Shown here one piece after another: positions 17,078 through 24,326 of a stretch of DNA of 64,000 bases. Origin of the DNA: CAYNHF01 sp964397045. Lineage in GTDB: Bacteria; Actinomycetota; Acidimicrobiia; Spongiisociales; UBA5794. Numbering within the stretch: the first letter of the stretch is position 1; each line of letters begins with the position of its first letter. Both the position numbers and the translations under genes were made by a program. The notes beneath the pieces are model-generated. The model saw nothing but the letters and a program-made list of their open reading frames with translations, was not told the DNA's origin and did not search any database. The stretch is taken from assembly GCA_964397045.1 (NCBI GenBank), contig CAYNHF010000003.1, positions 62,001 through 126,000 on the forward strand. Direction: 5' to 3'.

Positions 17078-18572
17078 AGACGGTCAGAGCGTCTGGCTCT
17101 TCCTGACTCACGTTACCCGCGATTGCGGCGGCGACGTGAGGTGCGGCAAATGACGTGCCGTCCCATGCGACGAACCCGCCTGGGGGAAGCATGAGCGCGT
17201 CGTGAGGCAAGAAGCTCTGACTTGATGAAGAGAGGACCTCATCGATCGCGAGGTCAAGGTTGTCGAAGGTGACCTGTTCCAACTCTCCCCCGATGTTGGC
17301 CTGATACGTGTAGATGATGGTGCTCTCGTATGGTCCGAGGACGCCAACACCCGGTTCATAGACCTCAACCCAGTCGCCATGGTTGGAGAAGTCGGCAGCT
17401 TTCGCGGTGCATTCACCGGCAGTTGGGTCGGCTACGTTCGTTGGTTCGCAAGCGCCCACCGATACGACGTACCGTTCGAATTCCGCGTAGGTGGTAGCCA
17501 GTGCCTCCTTCTCCGCGGTATCGGTGTCGCCGACCAGCTCTTGGGTCAGCGTCCCATAGCCGGCTGGCAAGAACCTCGGCCAGTCACCGACATTGTCGTT
17601 GCCCGCCGCGGCTACCAACACTGCGCCGGCGTTGATGATCTGCTGAACACCCTCCGGCAGGAGAAGCGGCAGAATGGGTCGGTCGGAACCCTCAATCTGG
17701 CAGGGATAAGCGCCGAACGAGGCGTTTACAGCTGAGTAGCCCGAGACCGAATCGCCGACCACCGTGTTGTACAGGCTGAGTTCGGTAATGACCGACCGGC
17801 CGGTGGATGAGAAGTCAGTCGGGTCCTTGAGATCGGATTTGGCTCCGAGGCGGGCGATGACGCTCCCGATGAAATCGCCGTGCTCGGCTGCCGGATCTTG
17901 TACCCCCTCGATCACATTTGCTGGTGTCTCTGTGTCGAGCACCAAGACCGTTCCTGTTCCGTCGTAGGGATCCTTGATGTCATCCGGGGGTGGTGCGCTC
18001 GGGGTCGGATCGTTGTCCGGCGCCCACTTCCAGCGTGGAGCAGGCAGGAGCACGTAGTGCAGGCTGATTTGCCCGTTGTTGGATTCGTAGTTTGCCCCTA
18101 CGAAGGCGCGAGGGTCGATCTTTAGATCTGAGTACACGACTTCGAAGAAGTCCACGTCATTGCCGTTGAGGTCGGGGGCGCTGAAGAGAAACGCCTTTTC
18201 AACATCCGTTGGCGGTAGCGGTCCGGCGTAGTTGGAGGAGATTATGAATCTTCCCCGGAGGTAGGTGCAACCGGCAACCACGTCGTCAACGTCTGGGATC
18301 ACGCCAGGATCAACGTTTCCGAAAATCACACGGCCATCAAACTCGCCGGGGGTCTTCTGCTCCAACAGACGGCCGTACAATTCCCGATTGAGAGCGACGG
18401 TCTCGTCGTTCGGCACACCCTGGGCTACCGGCGGAAGCGACGCGGTCGTCGTAGTCTCTCCTTGGTCCTGCGCCGCCGTGGTCGTCGTCTCCTCGGTGCC
18501 GCCGTCGCCGTCGCCGTTGCATGCCGCCGCCAACAACGCCAACCCTGCCAGTAGTACCAGGATCTTCCGCAC
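17046..18572 (-). CDS. Subtilisin-like (S8) serine protease, predicted lipoprotein
   Basis: 508 residues. The N-terminal signal ends in LALLAAAC (Cys18), followed by a Thr-rich linker, so the protein is probably lipid-anchored outside the membrane. The S8 triad is readable: D213 in VLVLDTET, H231 in HGDFIGS, S474 in DGTSFAAPHV, with the oxyanion N325 in AAAGND. The Asp-His spacing of 18 residues is short for the family. About 180 residues before the catalytic domain have no recognised fold and could act as a prodomain. It is the first gene of the operon with the TPR-CHAT protease. Confidence 0.88.
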   Translation of the reverse strand: MRKILVLLAGLALLAAACNGDGDGGTEETTTTAAQDQGETTTTASLPPVAQGVPNDETVALNRELYGRLLEQKTPGEFDGRVIFGNVDPGVIPDVDDVVAGCTYLRGRFIISSNYAGPLPPTDVEKAFLFSAPDLNGNDVDFFEVVYSDLKIDPRAFVGANYESNNGQISLHYVLLPAPRWKWAPDNDPTPSAPPPDDIKDPYDGTGTVLVLDTETPANVIEGVQDPAAEHGDFIGSVIARLGAKSDLKDPTDFSSTGRSVITELSLYNTVVGDSVSGYSAVNASFGAYPCQIEGSDRPILPLLLPEGVQQIINAGAVLVAAAGNDNVGDWPRFLPAGYGTLTQELVGDTDTAEKEALATTYAEFERYVVSVGACEPTNVADPTAGECTAKAADFSNHGDWVEVYEPGVGVLGPYESTIIYTYQANIGGELEQVTFDNLDLAIDEVLSSSSQSFLPHDALMLPPGGFVAWDGTSFAAPHVAAAIAGNVSQEEPDALTVCADLFSPACG

Positions 18573-18654
18573 ACGCCCTCCTCGTCCTGCCTTTTCACCC
18601 TACTCCTCGGCGTGAGAGGGTGTCTGTCCCTAATCGAGGCACAGCGGTTGCCTA

Positions 18655-18675
18655 ACCACCAGGTCAGACGGTGGT
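18655..18675 (+). promoter_or_regulatory. Inverted repeat immediately before a start codon
   Basis: ACCACC (18655-18660) pairs with GGTGGT (18670-18675) around a 9-nt loop and ends 3 bases before the ATG at 18679. The right arm is the only purine-rich stretch that could serve as ribosome-binding site, so the hairpin could hide it. Confidence 0.3.
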
Positions 18676-18678
18676 GGC

Positions 18679-19311
18679 ATGGACCGCTTCCACCTCCGCA
18701 CCGTCGCCCCCGGGATCACTGCTGTCGTCTGGGTGCTCCTCGTCGTCGCATCCGCCCCATCCCCCGTCGATGCCACGGTCGACTTGGCGTCTGAACCGAG
18801 ATTGACCATGACCGCTCTGACTGCCGATCAGGAGTTCCTGGTCGGCTGGGCCGTTGCGCTCTTCGAAGACGCCGGTCTCGGACTCCCTCCGGTCGACTTC
18901 GTGGGTAGCGAAAACGACGCACCGTGCCAAGGAAGGCTGGGCGCGGCCCGGTGGAACCAAGGTCGTTCGGAAATCAGCCTCTGCACGGACGGGGCGGGTG
19001 GGGTGGAGGAGATGTTGGTAGTTCACGAACTCGCCCACGCCTGGGATCGTCACGACTTGCAGGACGATCGGCGTCAGGACTTCCTCGAGGTCCGTGGCCT
19101 GCAACAGTGGCGTGGTGATGCCGAATGGCACGACCGGGGCGCCGAACACGCCGCATCGATCATCACTTGGGGACTGATGGACCGCCCGGTGCGACCCGGC
19201 CACATCTCCGGCGACACCTGCGCCGAACTGCAGTTGGGTTACGAAACCCTGACCGGCCGGCCACCGCTGCACGGGTTCCACGACCTCTGCGACCAAAGGA
19301 CCGGGGGGTAG
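18679..19311 (+). CDS. Exported HExxH metalloprotease-like protein
   Basis: 210 residues with an N-terminal hydrophobic signal segment at about 12-26 (no lipobox). A conserved block GLGLPPVDFVG follows, then a zinc motif HELAHAW (H116, E117, H120) and a gluzincin-like third ligand E156 in GAEHAAS. Several Cys residues (83, 102, 204, 228 region) could form disulfides, fitting an extracytoplasmic protein. The overall layout matches a broken second copy on the other strand at 21620-22069. Substrate is unknown. Peptidase activity is plausible from the motif but unproven. Confidence 0.7.
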   Translation: MDRFHLRTVAPGITAVVWVLLVVASAPSPVDATVDLASEPRLTMTALTADQEFLVGWAVALFEDAGLGLPPVDFVGSENDAPCQGRLGAARWNQGRSEISLCTDGAGGVEEMLVVHELAHAWDRHDLQDDRRQDFLEVRGLQQWRGDAEWHDRGAEHAASIITWGLMDRPVRPGHISGDTCAELQLGYETLTGRPPLHGFHDLCDQRTGG

Positions 19312-19522
19312 CGCCATGCGTCGTCTCCGCAACCCCGCCATGACGCTTGCCAAGGCAACCAGGCACCTAGGTGATCATCTTTTAGGAGTCATGCGGGCAG
19401 TCGCATATCTTGCGATCGACTCCGAACCACGCCGGGTGGGCTTTGCCGACATGGGGCCTCAGGGGACGGTGATCGCACGCCTCGCGTTTTTCGTTTGCCT
19501 GGCGATGCTCATCGCCGCCTGA

Positions 19523-19858
19523 TCGCTCTTCGTTGCAGACGGGGTCTATGAGGAACGCGGACCCACGCAGGTGTTCGGGGGAACGGTTGCGATTCGACAG
19601 CAGCTGACGGAGGGTCGCGCGTACGCAGATGCGACCGAGATGAGGGCACGTAGCGTCGTCGTGGCAGACGGTGCGCTGTCGGGCGGGGAGGTAGTGATCG
19701 TGGAGTGGACGATCAGCGGTATGTCGGCGTCGGATGCACGGAATCCGACTGACAAGACGCCGTTTCCGGTTCAAGCCACCATCATCTTCGAAATGGACAA
19801 TGACCTCATCGCCCGGAGCGTGTTCTATGCCCCGTGGCCGGACATCTTCAACTGACGA
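19523..19858 (+). pseudogene. SnoaL/NTF2-like protein remnant
   Basis: The frame encodes an NTF2-like fold sequence (SLFVADGVYEERGPTQ, then FGGTVAIRQQL, a central VVIVEWTISG strand and a C-terminal IARSVFYAPW). The first helix of the fold is missing and an in-frame TGA lies just upstream at 19520-19522. The only usable start is a GTG at 19571, which has no good ribosome-binding site and would remove the first conserved strand. The open frame before the TGA (19316-19519) is hydrophobic near its end but does not resemble the missing helix. I read it as a 5'-truncated gene, but a functional short protein from 19571 cannot be excluded. Confidence 0.5.
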
Positions 19859-19978
19859 TCGACTGCGAAGGGCTCTCGGTTGGGGTCTGACGGCGGCCCA
19901 GGGTGAGTAGATGGAGCCTGGGGACCTTGCCTCAAGGTTCGGCGGTACGGCGAACGTCGCGCAACGTTGGCCCCGGAA

Positions 19979-20647
19979 TCAGCCGGGTGCCGAGGCCTGG
20001 GTGCCCGCAACCTGCGATGGCGACTTGGCGTGGACATGGCGGGCAATGATGACACTGGAGACGGCCGCCCAGATGCACCACAACGAGATCAGGCCGACCG
20101 AGAGCAACAGCGAGAGCCCGACAAAGACCGGGAGATTGATCAGTCCGAACCCGACGATCCGACGAGACGAGGACAACAGCAGAGGCGTGCACACGGCGAC
20201 GCCGTACAGCAGCGCAGTCAGCCCGCCGCCGGGAGTCACCACCTCGTACGCGATGTACCGCCCTCCGATCGCTGCGTCATAAGGGTTCATTGCCAGTCCG
20301 AGGAGGAGCACGAAAGCCACTGCGATGCCGAGCGCGACGAACGGCATCATCAGTCTTCTGCGGTGTTGGAGGGGCTCGGACCGGAACAACGCATATGGGA
20401 TCAGAGCAGGCACCACGCCGAGGGCGATGACCAGGTAGAGCGTGATGGCTCCTTCACCTGCGTCCGGGGGGACTCGTCCCTGGAGGCCCCACCAGGCGAC
20501 GGCTTCGATGAGTTGGTGGGTGGCGAGAACGGCCGGAATGCCTGCCAGCAGGAGGTCGCGTTTGTCGTCGACGCGCCGCAGCGCGGTGACCCCAACGGCA
20601 CCGATCACGCACCCGGCAATCAGGTCAGCTTCTGGTGAGTAACACAC
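19979..20647 (-). CDS. DUF6629-type integral membrane protein
   Basis: About 222 residues with seven hydrophobic segments. The N-terminus CYSPEADLIAGCVIG followed by a conserved THQLIEA segment is the pattern I associate with the DUF6629 family, whose members start Met-Cys-x-Ser just here. That makes the GTG at 20647 the likely start rather than the ATG at 20686. A C-terminal basic tail is cytoplasmic or exposed. Function is unknown; the intramembrane His and Glu suggest a small-molecule or metal-related role, but this is conjecture. Confidence 0.72.
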   Translation of the reverse strand: MCYSPEADLIAGCVIGAVGVTALRRVDDKRDLLLAGIPAVLATHQLIEAVAWWGLQGRVPPDAGEGAITLYLVIALGVVPALIPYALFRSEPLQHRRRLMMPFVALGIAVAFVLLLGLAMNPYDAAIGGRYIAYEVVTPGGGLTALLYGVAVCTPLLLSSSRRIVGFGLINLPVFVGLSLLLSVGLISLWCIWAAVSSVIIARHVHAKSPSQVAGTQASAPG

Positions 20648-21010
20648 CTCGCCACCGACATACCCTTCGCCTTGACGATTCCACAAGGCAGCTGTCGCAA
20701 CAATGGGCCGAACGGCCCAACTCGAGCCGTCCTTGTTGAGTTTCTGGATCTACCACTGGGCGTCCGTCATGGGCTCCGGTGCCACCGGTTGTGCCGGTCG
20801 AGTGTGCCGAACCGCTTCGTCCTCCCGGGCACTACACTGAGACCATCGCGCACGAACGCGCGCACATCGCCGGCTCCGCCACTTGTTCCGTCTGGTGGAG
20901 TCACCGCAGGGCATGCAGGTTCTCGTCGACGGCATTCGCATCGGCTTCCCAACGCAGATTCAGCGGGGTGTCAACCATTGACGGTTCGACCCTGAGAAGG
21001 AGCCAACACC
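20648..21010. other. Intergenic leader of the RRM gene
   Basis: About 360 bp. It contains a 6-bp hairpin TGGGCC-GAAC-GGCCCA at 20704-20719. Near 20880-20982 there is a short open frame with reasonable codon use (SPQGMQVLVDGIRIGFP) that has no good start and may be a remnant. A long structured leader would be consistent with cold-shock-type control of the RRM gene, but I cannot show this. Confidence 0.35.
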
Positions 21011-21265
21011 ATGTCCAACAACCTCTACGTGGGGAACCTCACGTTCAACACCAACTCCGATGATCTGCAGGCACTCTTTGCCCCGTACGGCGAAGTAACG
21101 AGGGCCCAGGTCATCTCCGACCGCGACAGCGGTAGGTCGCGCGGGTTTGGTTTTGTCGAGATGGCGACGTCCGACGAGGCCAAGGCAGCGATCGAAGCGC
21201 TGAACGGCAAGAACGTCGATGGTCGGGATCTGACCGTGAACGTCGCCAAGGAGCGTTCCCGCTGA
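21011..21265 (+). CDS. RRM-domain RNA-binding protein
   Basis: 84 residues forming a single RNA recognition motif. RNP2 is LYVGNL at the N-terminus and RNP1 is RGFGFVEM, with the usual beta-alpha-beta-beta-alpha-beta length. The ribosome-binding site is GAAGGAG before the ATG. Stand-alone bacterial RRM proteins bind single-stranded RNA and in cyanobacteria are often cold-induced. Here the protein is only the domain, without a Gly-rich tail. Its stop codon is shared with a CTG that may start the next small gene. Confidence 0.93.
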   Translation: MSNNLYVGNLTFNTNSDDLQALFAPYGEVTRAQVISDRDSGRSRGFGFVEMATSDEAKAAIEALNGKNVDGRDLTVNVAKERSR

Positions 21266-21423
21266 GTTCTTCCTCCCCTCGAATTATCGACGGCGGCAGG
21301 CAACGATGTGTGGGATGCGGGCATCCTCGCACCGAACACCACGGTGCGGTGGGTTGCTCGGTGCCGCAGTGTCCCTGTGTCGAATACCAGCTGCCTGACC
21401 AGGACGGCAAGAAGAAGTCGTAG
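21262..21423 (+). CDS. Small Cys/His-rich, probably zinc-binding protein
   Basis: About 53 residues. The core CVGCGHPRTEHHGAVGCSVP followed by a Cys-x-Cys (QCPCVEYQ) has six Cys and three His in 30 residues, the look of small actinobacterial zinc-knuckle proteins. It ends in a Lys-rich tail. There is no ATG, GTG or TTG before the motif. A CTG at 21262 overlaps the RRM stop codon as CTGA and has AAGGAG 8 bases upstream, giving translational coupling like an ATGA overlap. ATT at 21283 is a weaker alternative. A role with RNA, beside the RRM protein, is a guess from position. Confidence 0.6.
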   Translation: MSSSSPRIIDGGRQRCVGCGHPRTEHHGAVGCSVPQCPCVEYQLPDQDGKKKS

Positions 21424-21619
21424 CGCCACCGTGAATGTTCGGCGGCGCCGGGACTGCGTCTAGCTGACCTGGTCGAGTGGATTGGCGCGATTCACCCGCA
21501 TGAGGGCGGACCCGTCTTCGACGATCGGTACCCGCGTGTCGCCAACGTGACGCGACTCGGAGCCGACTGGAAGCTGACCTCCCGTGGCGGGTTCGCCTTA
21601 TCACTGGGGTCGTGGCGGC

Positions 21620-22069
21620 TCACGCGGTGGCGTTCCTACCGGCATCCACCAACCGCGGTGCGTCGTCGCCTGTGAGCAGGTGGTACGCCGCGTTCCTCTG
21701 GGCGATCGGACCATCAGGCGTCAACAAAGTGATCGGCTCCTCCAGCATTGCCCATGCAATGGTGTCTGCGGCATGTTCGAAGCCTCGCCTCGCCCAGGCC
21801 GAATCGGGGTGGTTCCAGGACTCGAGCCCTGCGGCGAAGACGTATCCGGCTTGCTGCGCCTCGCTGGTGTGGGTGTGAGCCCACGCGTGGCCGAGCTCGT
21901 GGAGGAGTACCAGTGCCTGGTCGACGCACATGTCGACCCGCTGCAGATCGGCGTTGAACGTGCCCCGGTTTCCGGCACACGGCGCGGCGGTCGAATGGAA
22001 GTAGATGGTTATCGGTGGCAGTTCCAGACCGGCCGCTTCGAATCGACCCAGGGCCCATTCCTCCAGGCT
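21620..22069 (-). pseudogene. 5'-truncated HExxH metalloprotease-like gene
   Basis: In this frame the protein runs from SLEEWALGRFEAAGLELPPI, through CAGNRGTFNADLQ and the zinc motif HELGHAWAH, to RGFEHAADTIAW with the third ligand Glu. Every block matches the intact gene at 18679-19311. The signal peptide and first 45 or so residues are missing: an in-frame TGA at 22070-22072 stands where the helix should begin. The first ATG (21931) starts only nine codons before HELGH and would lack the conserved N-terminal block. I therefore call it a remnant of a paralogue in opposite orientation. Confidence 0.6.
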
Positions 22070-22635
22070 TCACGACAGGCGTTGCCGATCTGGCCGGCTA
22101 CCCGTTTGTCATCGCGTCCGGGGCGAGGTGCGACCTCGAAGTCCCGGGTGTCGATCCAACCGATCCGGCTTCGGTCCTGAGAGCCTACGCGACGGCCATC
22201 AACAGCAGAGACGTCGACATGGTGTGTTCACTTCTGGCAGACAATATCGTGATGAGGAACTTCTTCGGCAGCACGGACGAGGATGGCGGTCAGGTTGCCG
22301 AGATCGTCACTCCCAAGACATTCGACACCGACTTCGAGGCGTATGTGATCTCGGATGTCGAGGTGAGCGGCGATGTGGTTGTTGCCACCCACGAATTCCA
22401 CGGCGCAGAGGGAATTCTCAGGATTGAGTCGACCCGCGTCACCGTGGTCGACGGCAAGATCGTCGAGTGGGTCTTCGGAGATCCCGTCTTGGTTGCATCC
22501 GAACCAGGGGAGTGCCGAGTGCTCTTCGCCCAGGTATTGGCTGTCCCTGCCGGGCGGGCTGCTCGCAGGGCGAAACGCCGATTGACGTGTCACGTGGCCA
22601 GGACGAGTGATCGGTGTCTGGGCTTGTCTCCGTAA
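22015..22635 (+). CDS. SnoaL/NTF2-like protein, start and end uncertain
   Basis: Residues from about 50 form an NTF2-like domain: DPASVLRAYATAINSRDVDM, LLADNIVMRNFFG, then strands with VVVATHEFHG and VVDGKIVEWVFGDP. The preceding 45 residues begin at a GTG (22015) and overlap the antisense metalloprotease remnant, so the true start may be later, though no ATG/GTG/TTG precedes the domain closely. The last 45 residues are Arg-rich and unlike the family, hinting at a fused or frameshifted end. Such domains serve as small enzymes or binding modules. A second, truncated SnoaL-like sequence lies at 19523-19858, also next to a metalloprotease-like gene. Confidence 0.5.
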   Translation: MAVPDRPLRIDPGPIPPGFTTGVADLAGYPFVIASGARCDLEVPGVDPTDPASVLRAYATAINSRDVDMVCSLLADNIVMRNFFGSTDEDGGQVAEIVTPKTFDTDFEAYVISDVEVSGDVVVATHEFHGAEGILRIESTRVTVVDGKIVEWVFGDPVLVASEPGECRVLFAQVLAVPAGRAARRAKRRLTCHVARTSDRCLGLSP

Positions 22636-22655
22636 TATCCTAGTAATAGAATATT
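22634..22655. promoter_or_regulatory. PadR operator candidate
   Basis: A 22-bp dyad with AATAT and ATATT outer arms and CTA/TAG inner blocks (18 of 22 positions symmetric) lies 14 bp before the PadR start. It is strikingly AT-rich for this genome and overlaps possible -10 hexamers. PadR proteins bind dyads of this kind containing ATA/TAT ends, so autorepression is likely. Confidence 0.6.
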
Positions 22656-22669
22656 GCCCGAGGTCGGAT

Positions 22670-23215
22670 GTGACAAACGCAGAACTTGCGATCCTGAGCC
22701 TGGTGGTGGAGCAGCCCCGCCACGGGTACGACATCGACCGGGTGATTATCGAACGCAACATGCGCGACTGGACCGACGTTGGGTTCTCCTCGATCTACTA
22801 CCTGCTGCGCAAGCTGGAGGGAGCAGGTCTGGTGACGAGCCAACAGGAGCCGGCACCGGGCCGCGGGCCATTCCGCCGGGTGTACTCGGCAACCAAGGCC
22901 GGAGTCACCAGGATGCACGAAGCGGCGGTGCGGGCCCTCGCCGGGCCGGCTCGCCAGCCGACCAACTTCCAGCTGGGACTCGCGGCCTTGCCGGGGCTCG
23001 ACTCAGACGAGGTCGCAGCCACGATGGCGAGTCATGAGGCTGACCTCGTGGCTCAGCTGGAGACGCTCCGCCGGCGCAGAGAGGGGGAGTTGCCGTTCCA
23101 CGTGACCGCGATGTTCGACCTGGCGGTGAGCCAGGCGGAGGCCGAGCTCGCTTGGATCCGTCGATTCGTCGTTGATTTCGACGACTACAGGACCACAGAG
23201 AGGGGAGCACGATGA
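22670..23215 (+). CDS. PadR-family transcriptional regulator
   Basis: About 181 residues. The N-terminal winged helix reads AELAILSLVVEQPRHGYDI with SSIYYLLRKLEGAGLV and a wing RRVYSATKAG, typical of PadR. The C-terminal half is the Vir_act_alpha_C-type helical dimerisation region (MFDLAVSQAEAELAWI). The GTG at 22670 is the likely start since the VTNAELAIL residues match family N-termini. The stop codon overlaps the next start as ATGA, so it controls or is coupled to the BtrH-like gene. Confidence 0.9.
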   Translation: MTNAELAILSLVVEQPRHGYDIDRVIIERNMRDWTDVGFSSIYYLLRKLEGAGLVTSQQEPAPGRGPFRRVYSATKAGVTRMHEAAVRALAGPARQPTNFQLGLAALPGLDSDEVAATMASHEADLVAQLETLRRRREGELPFHVTAMFDLAVSQAEAELAWIRRFVVDFDDYRTTERGAR

Positions 23216-24243
23216 CTCTGCAGCCATTCCACGGTTTCGAGACCTATCCGACCCACCATTGCGTGACCGGGTCCCTCAAACACATCTACGACTTTCACGG
23301 ATACCCGATTTCGGAAGATCTTCTGCTGGGTCTCGGCCGGGGGATTGGGTTTGTGTACTTTCACATCAAAGGTACCGACCCCTTCTACGGCGGCAGGGCC
23401 AACGTCGAACGTCCGGGTGAGGAAGGTCTGGAGAAGACTGCGGGCGGACGCACTGGTGTCCTGGTCGATTCGTACACCACCACCAGCGCTCGCAAGGCGC
23501 AACAGACGCTGCACGACATGCTTGATCGCGATACACCGACCCTCCTGTACCTCGACATGGGATTCCTGCCGTATCTCGGCCTTCCCGACGGCTACCACTT
23601 CGGCGGCCATGTCGTCGTCGTGGCCGGCCACGACCCCAGCAGGGACGAGGTGCTGATCGCAGACCGCGACCCCGAGTTGCACCCCGTGGCGTGGGACGTG
23701 CTCGAGCAAGCGCGCGGCTCCAAGTTCAAGCCCTTTCCGCCGCAGCATCGCTGGTACACATTCGATTTCTCATCTGCTCGTTCCCCAACAGACGGCGACG
23801 TTCGCGAGGCCATCGGTGAAGCGTGTCGCGGGATGCTCGAGCCACCAATTTCCAATCTCGGCGTCAAGGGCATACGAAAGGCAATCACTCAGACGCGTCA
23901 GTGGCCGGACGTGCTCGACGACGCAACCCTGCGGCGAACGTGCTTCAACGTGGCAATCTTCATAGATCACCGGGGCGGTACGGGGGGAGGCATCTTCCGT
24001 CACATGTATGCCCGCTTCCTGGGTGAGGCCGCGGTCATCTGCGGTGAGCCTCGCCTCGCAGACCTCGGGCGGGAGCTGAGAGGCATTGGCGACCGTTGGG
24101 AGGAGGTCGCCGCGGTGTTCGCGAAGGCGGCCGAGGCCGAACACCCGGCAGACTTGCTCGAAGACGTCACGGCTCCCATGGTCGAGATCGCAGACCTCGA
24201 GCAGAGACTCTGGGAGTCGCTCGACGCGGTCGTGCGCAGCTGA
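23212..24243 (+). CDS. BtrH-N domain protein (DUF4872 type)
   Basis: 343 residues. The N-terminal part has the pattern of BtrH N-terminal domains: PTHHCVTGSLKHIYDFHG, then SEDLLLGLGRGIGFVYF, a PTLLYLDMGFLPY strand and GGHVVVVAGHD, which resembles a papain-like C39/transglutaminase fold with Cys and His. The C-terminal 150 residues are helical, as in DUF4872. BtrH itself transfers an acyl side chain in butirosin synthesis; most homologues are uncharacterised. The Cys near residue 17 and the His of GGHVVV are candidate catalytic residues. It is translationally coupled to the PadR regulator, so its expression is probably ligand-controlled. Confidence 0.8.
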   Translation: MTLQPFHGFETYPTHHCVTGSLKHIYDFHGYPISEDLLLGLGRGIGFVYFHIKGTDPFYGGRANVERPGEEGLEKTAGGRTGVLVDSYTTTSARKAQQTLHDMLDRDTPTLLYLDMGFLPYLGLPDGYHFGGHVVVVAGHDPSRDEVLIADRDPELHPVAWDVLEQARGSKFKPFPPQHRWYTFDFSSARSPTDGDVREAIGEACRGMLEPPISNLGVKGIRKAITQTRQWPDVLDDATLRRTCFNVAIFIDHRGGTGGGIFRHMYARFLGEAAVICGEPRLADLGRELRGIGDRWEEVAAVFAKAAEAEHPADLLEDVTAPMVEIADLEQRLWESLDAVVRS

Positions 24244-24259
24244 GCTGATTCAGCTCAGC
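24239..24259 (+). terminator. Hairpin over the stop codon of the BtrH-like gene
   Basis: GCTGAGCTGA and TCAGCTCAGC are perfect 10-bp arms around one base and include the TGA stop. In practice this forms an 8-bp stem with a 5-nt loop. A second hairpin follows at 24272-24291 (GGGCGAC, 6-nt loop, GTCGCCC). No U-tract is present. Together they could separate this operon from the LuxR-type gene. Confidence 0.5.
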
Positions 24260-24314
24260 TCCGCCGCGACTGGGCGACGGCTCGGTCGCCCCACGGCCCA
24301 GCTTTGGGGGCGTG

Positions 24315-24320
24315 TATCTT
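24315..24320 (+). promoter_or_regulatory. -10 element of a probable leaderless promoter
   Basis: TATCTT fits the TANNNT pattern of actinobacterial -10 elements and ends 6 bases before ATG 24327, so transcription would start at or near the A of the start codon. No clear -35 box was found. Confidence 0.4.
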
Positions 24321-24326
24321 CAGTCC

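Noticed and set aside
21424..21675. Open stretch after the Cys-rich protein in the same frame (contains LADLVEWIGAIHPHEGG)
   Set aside because: Codon use looks fair, but there is no start codon or known motif, so it is at most a remnant.
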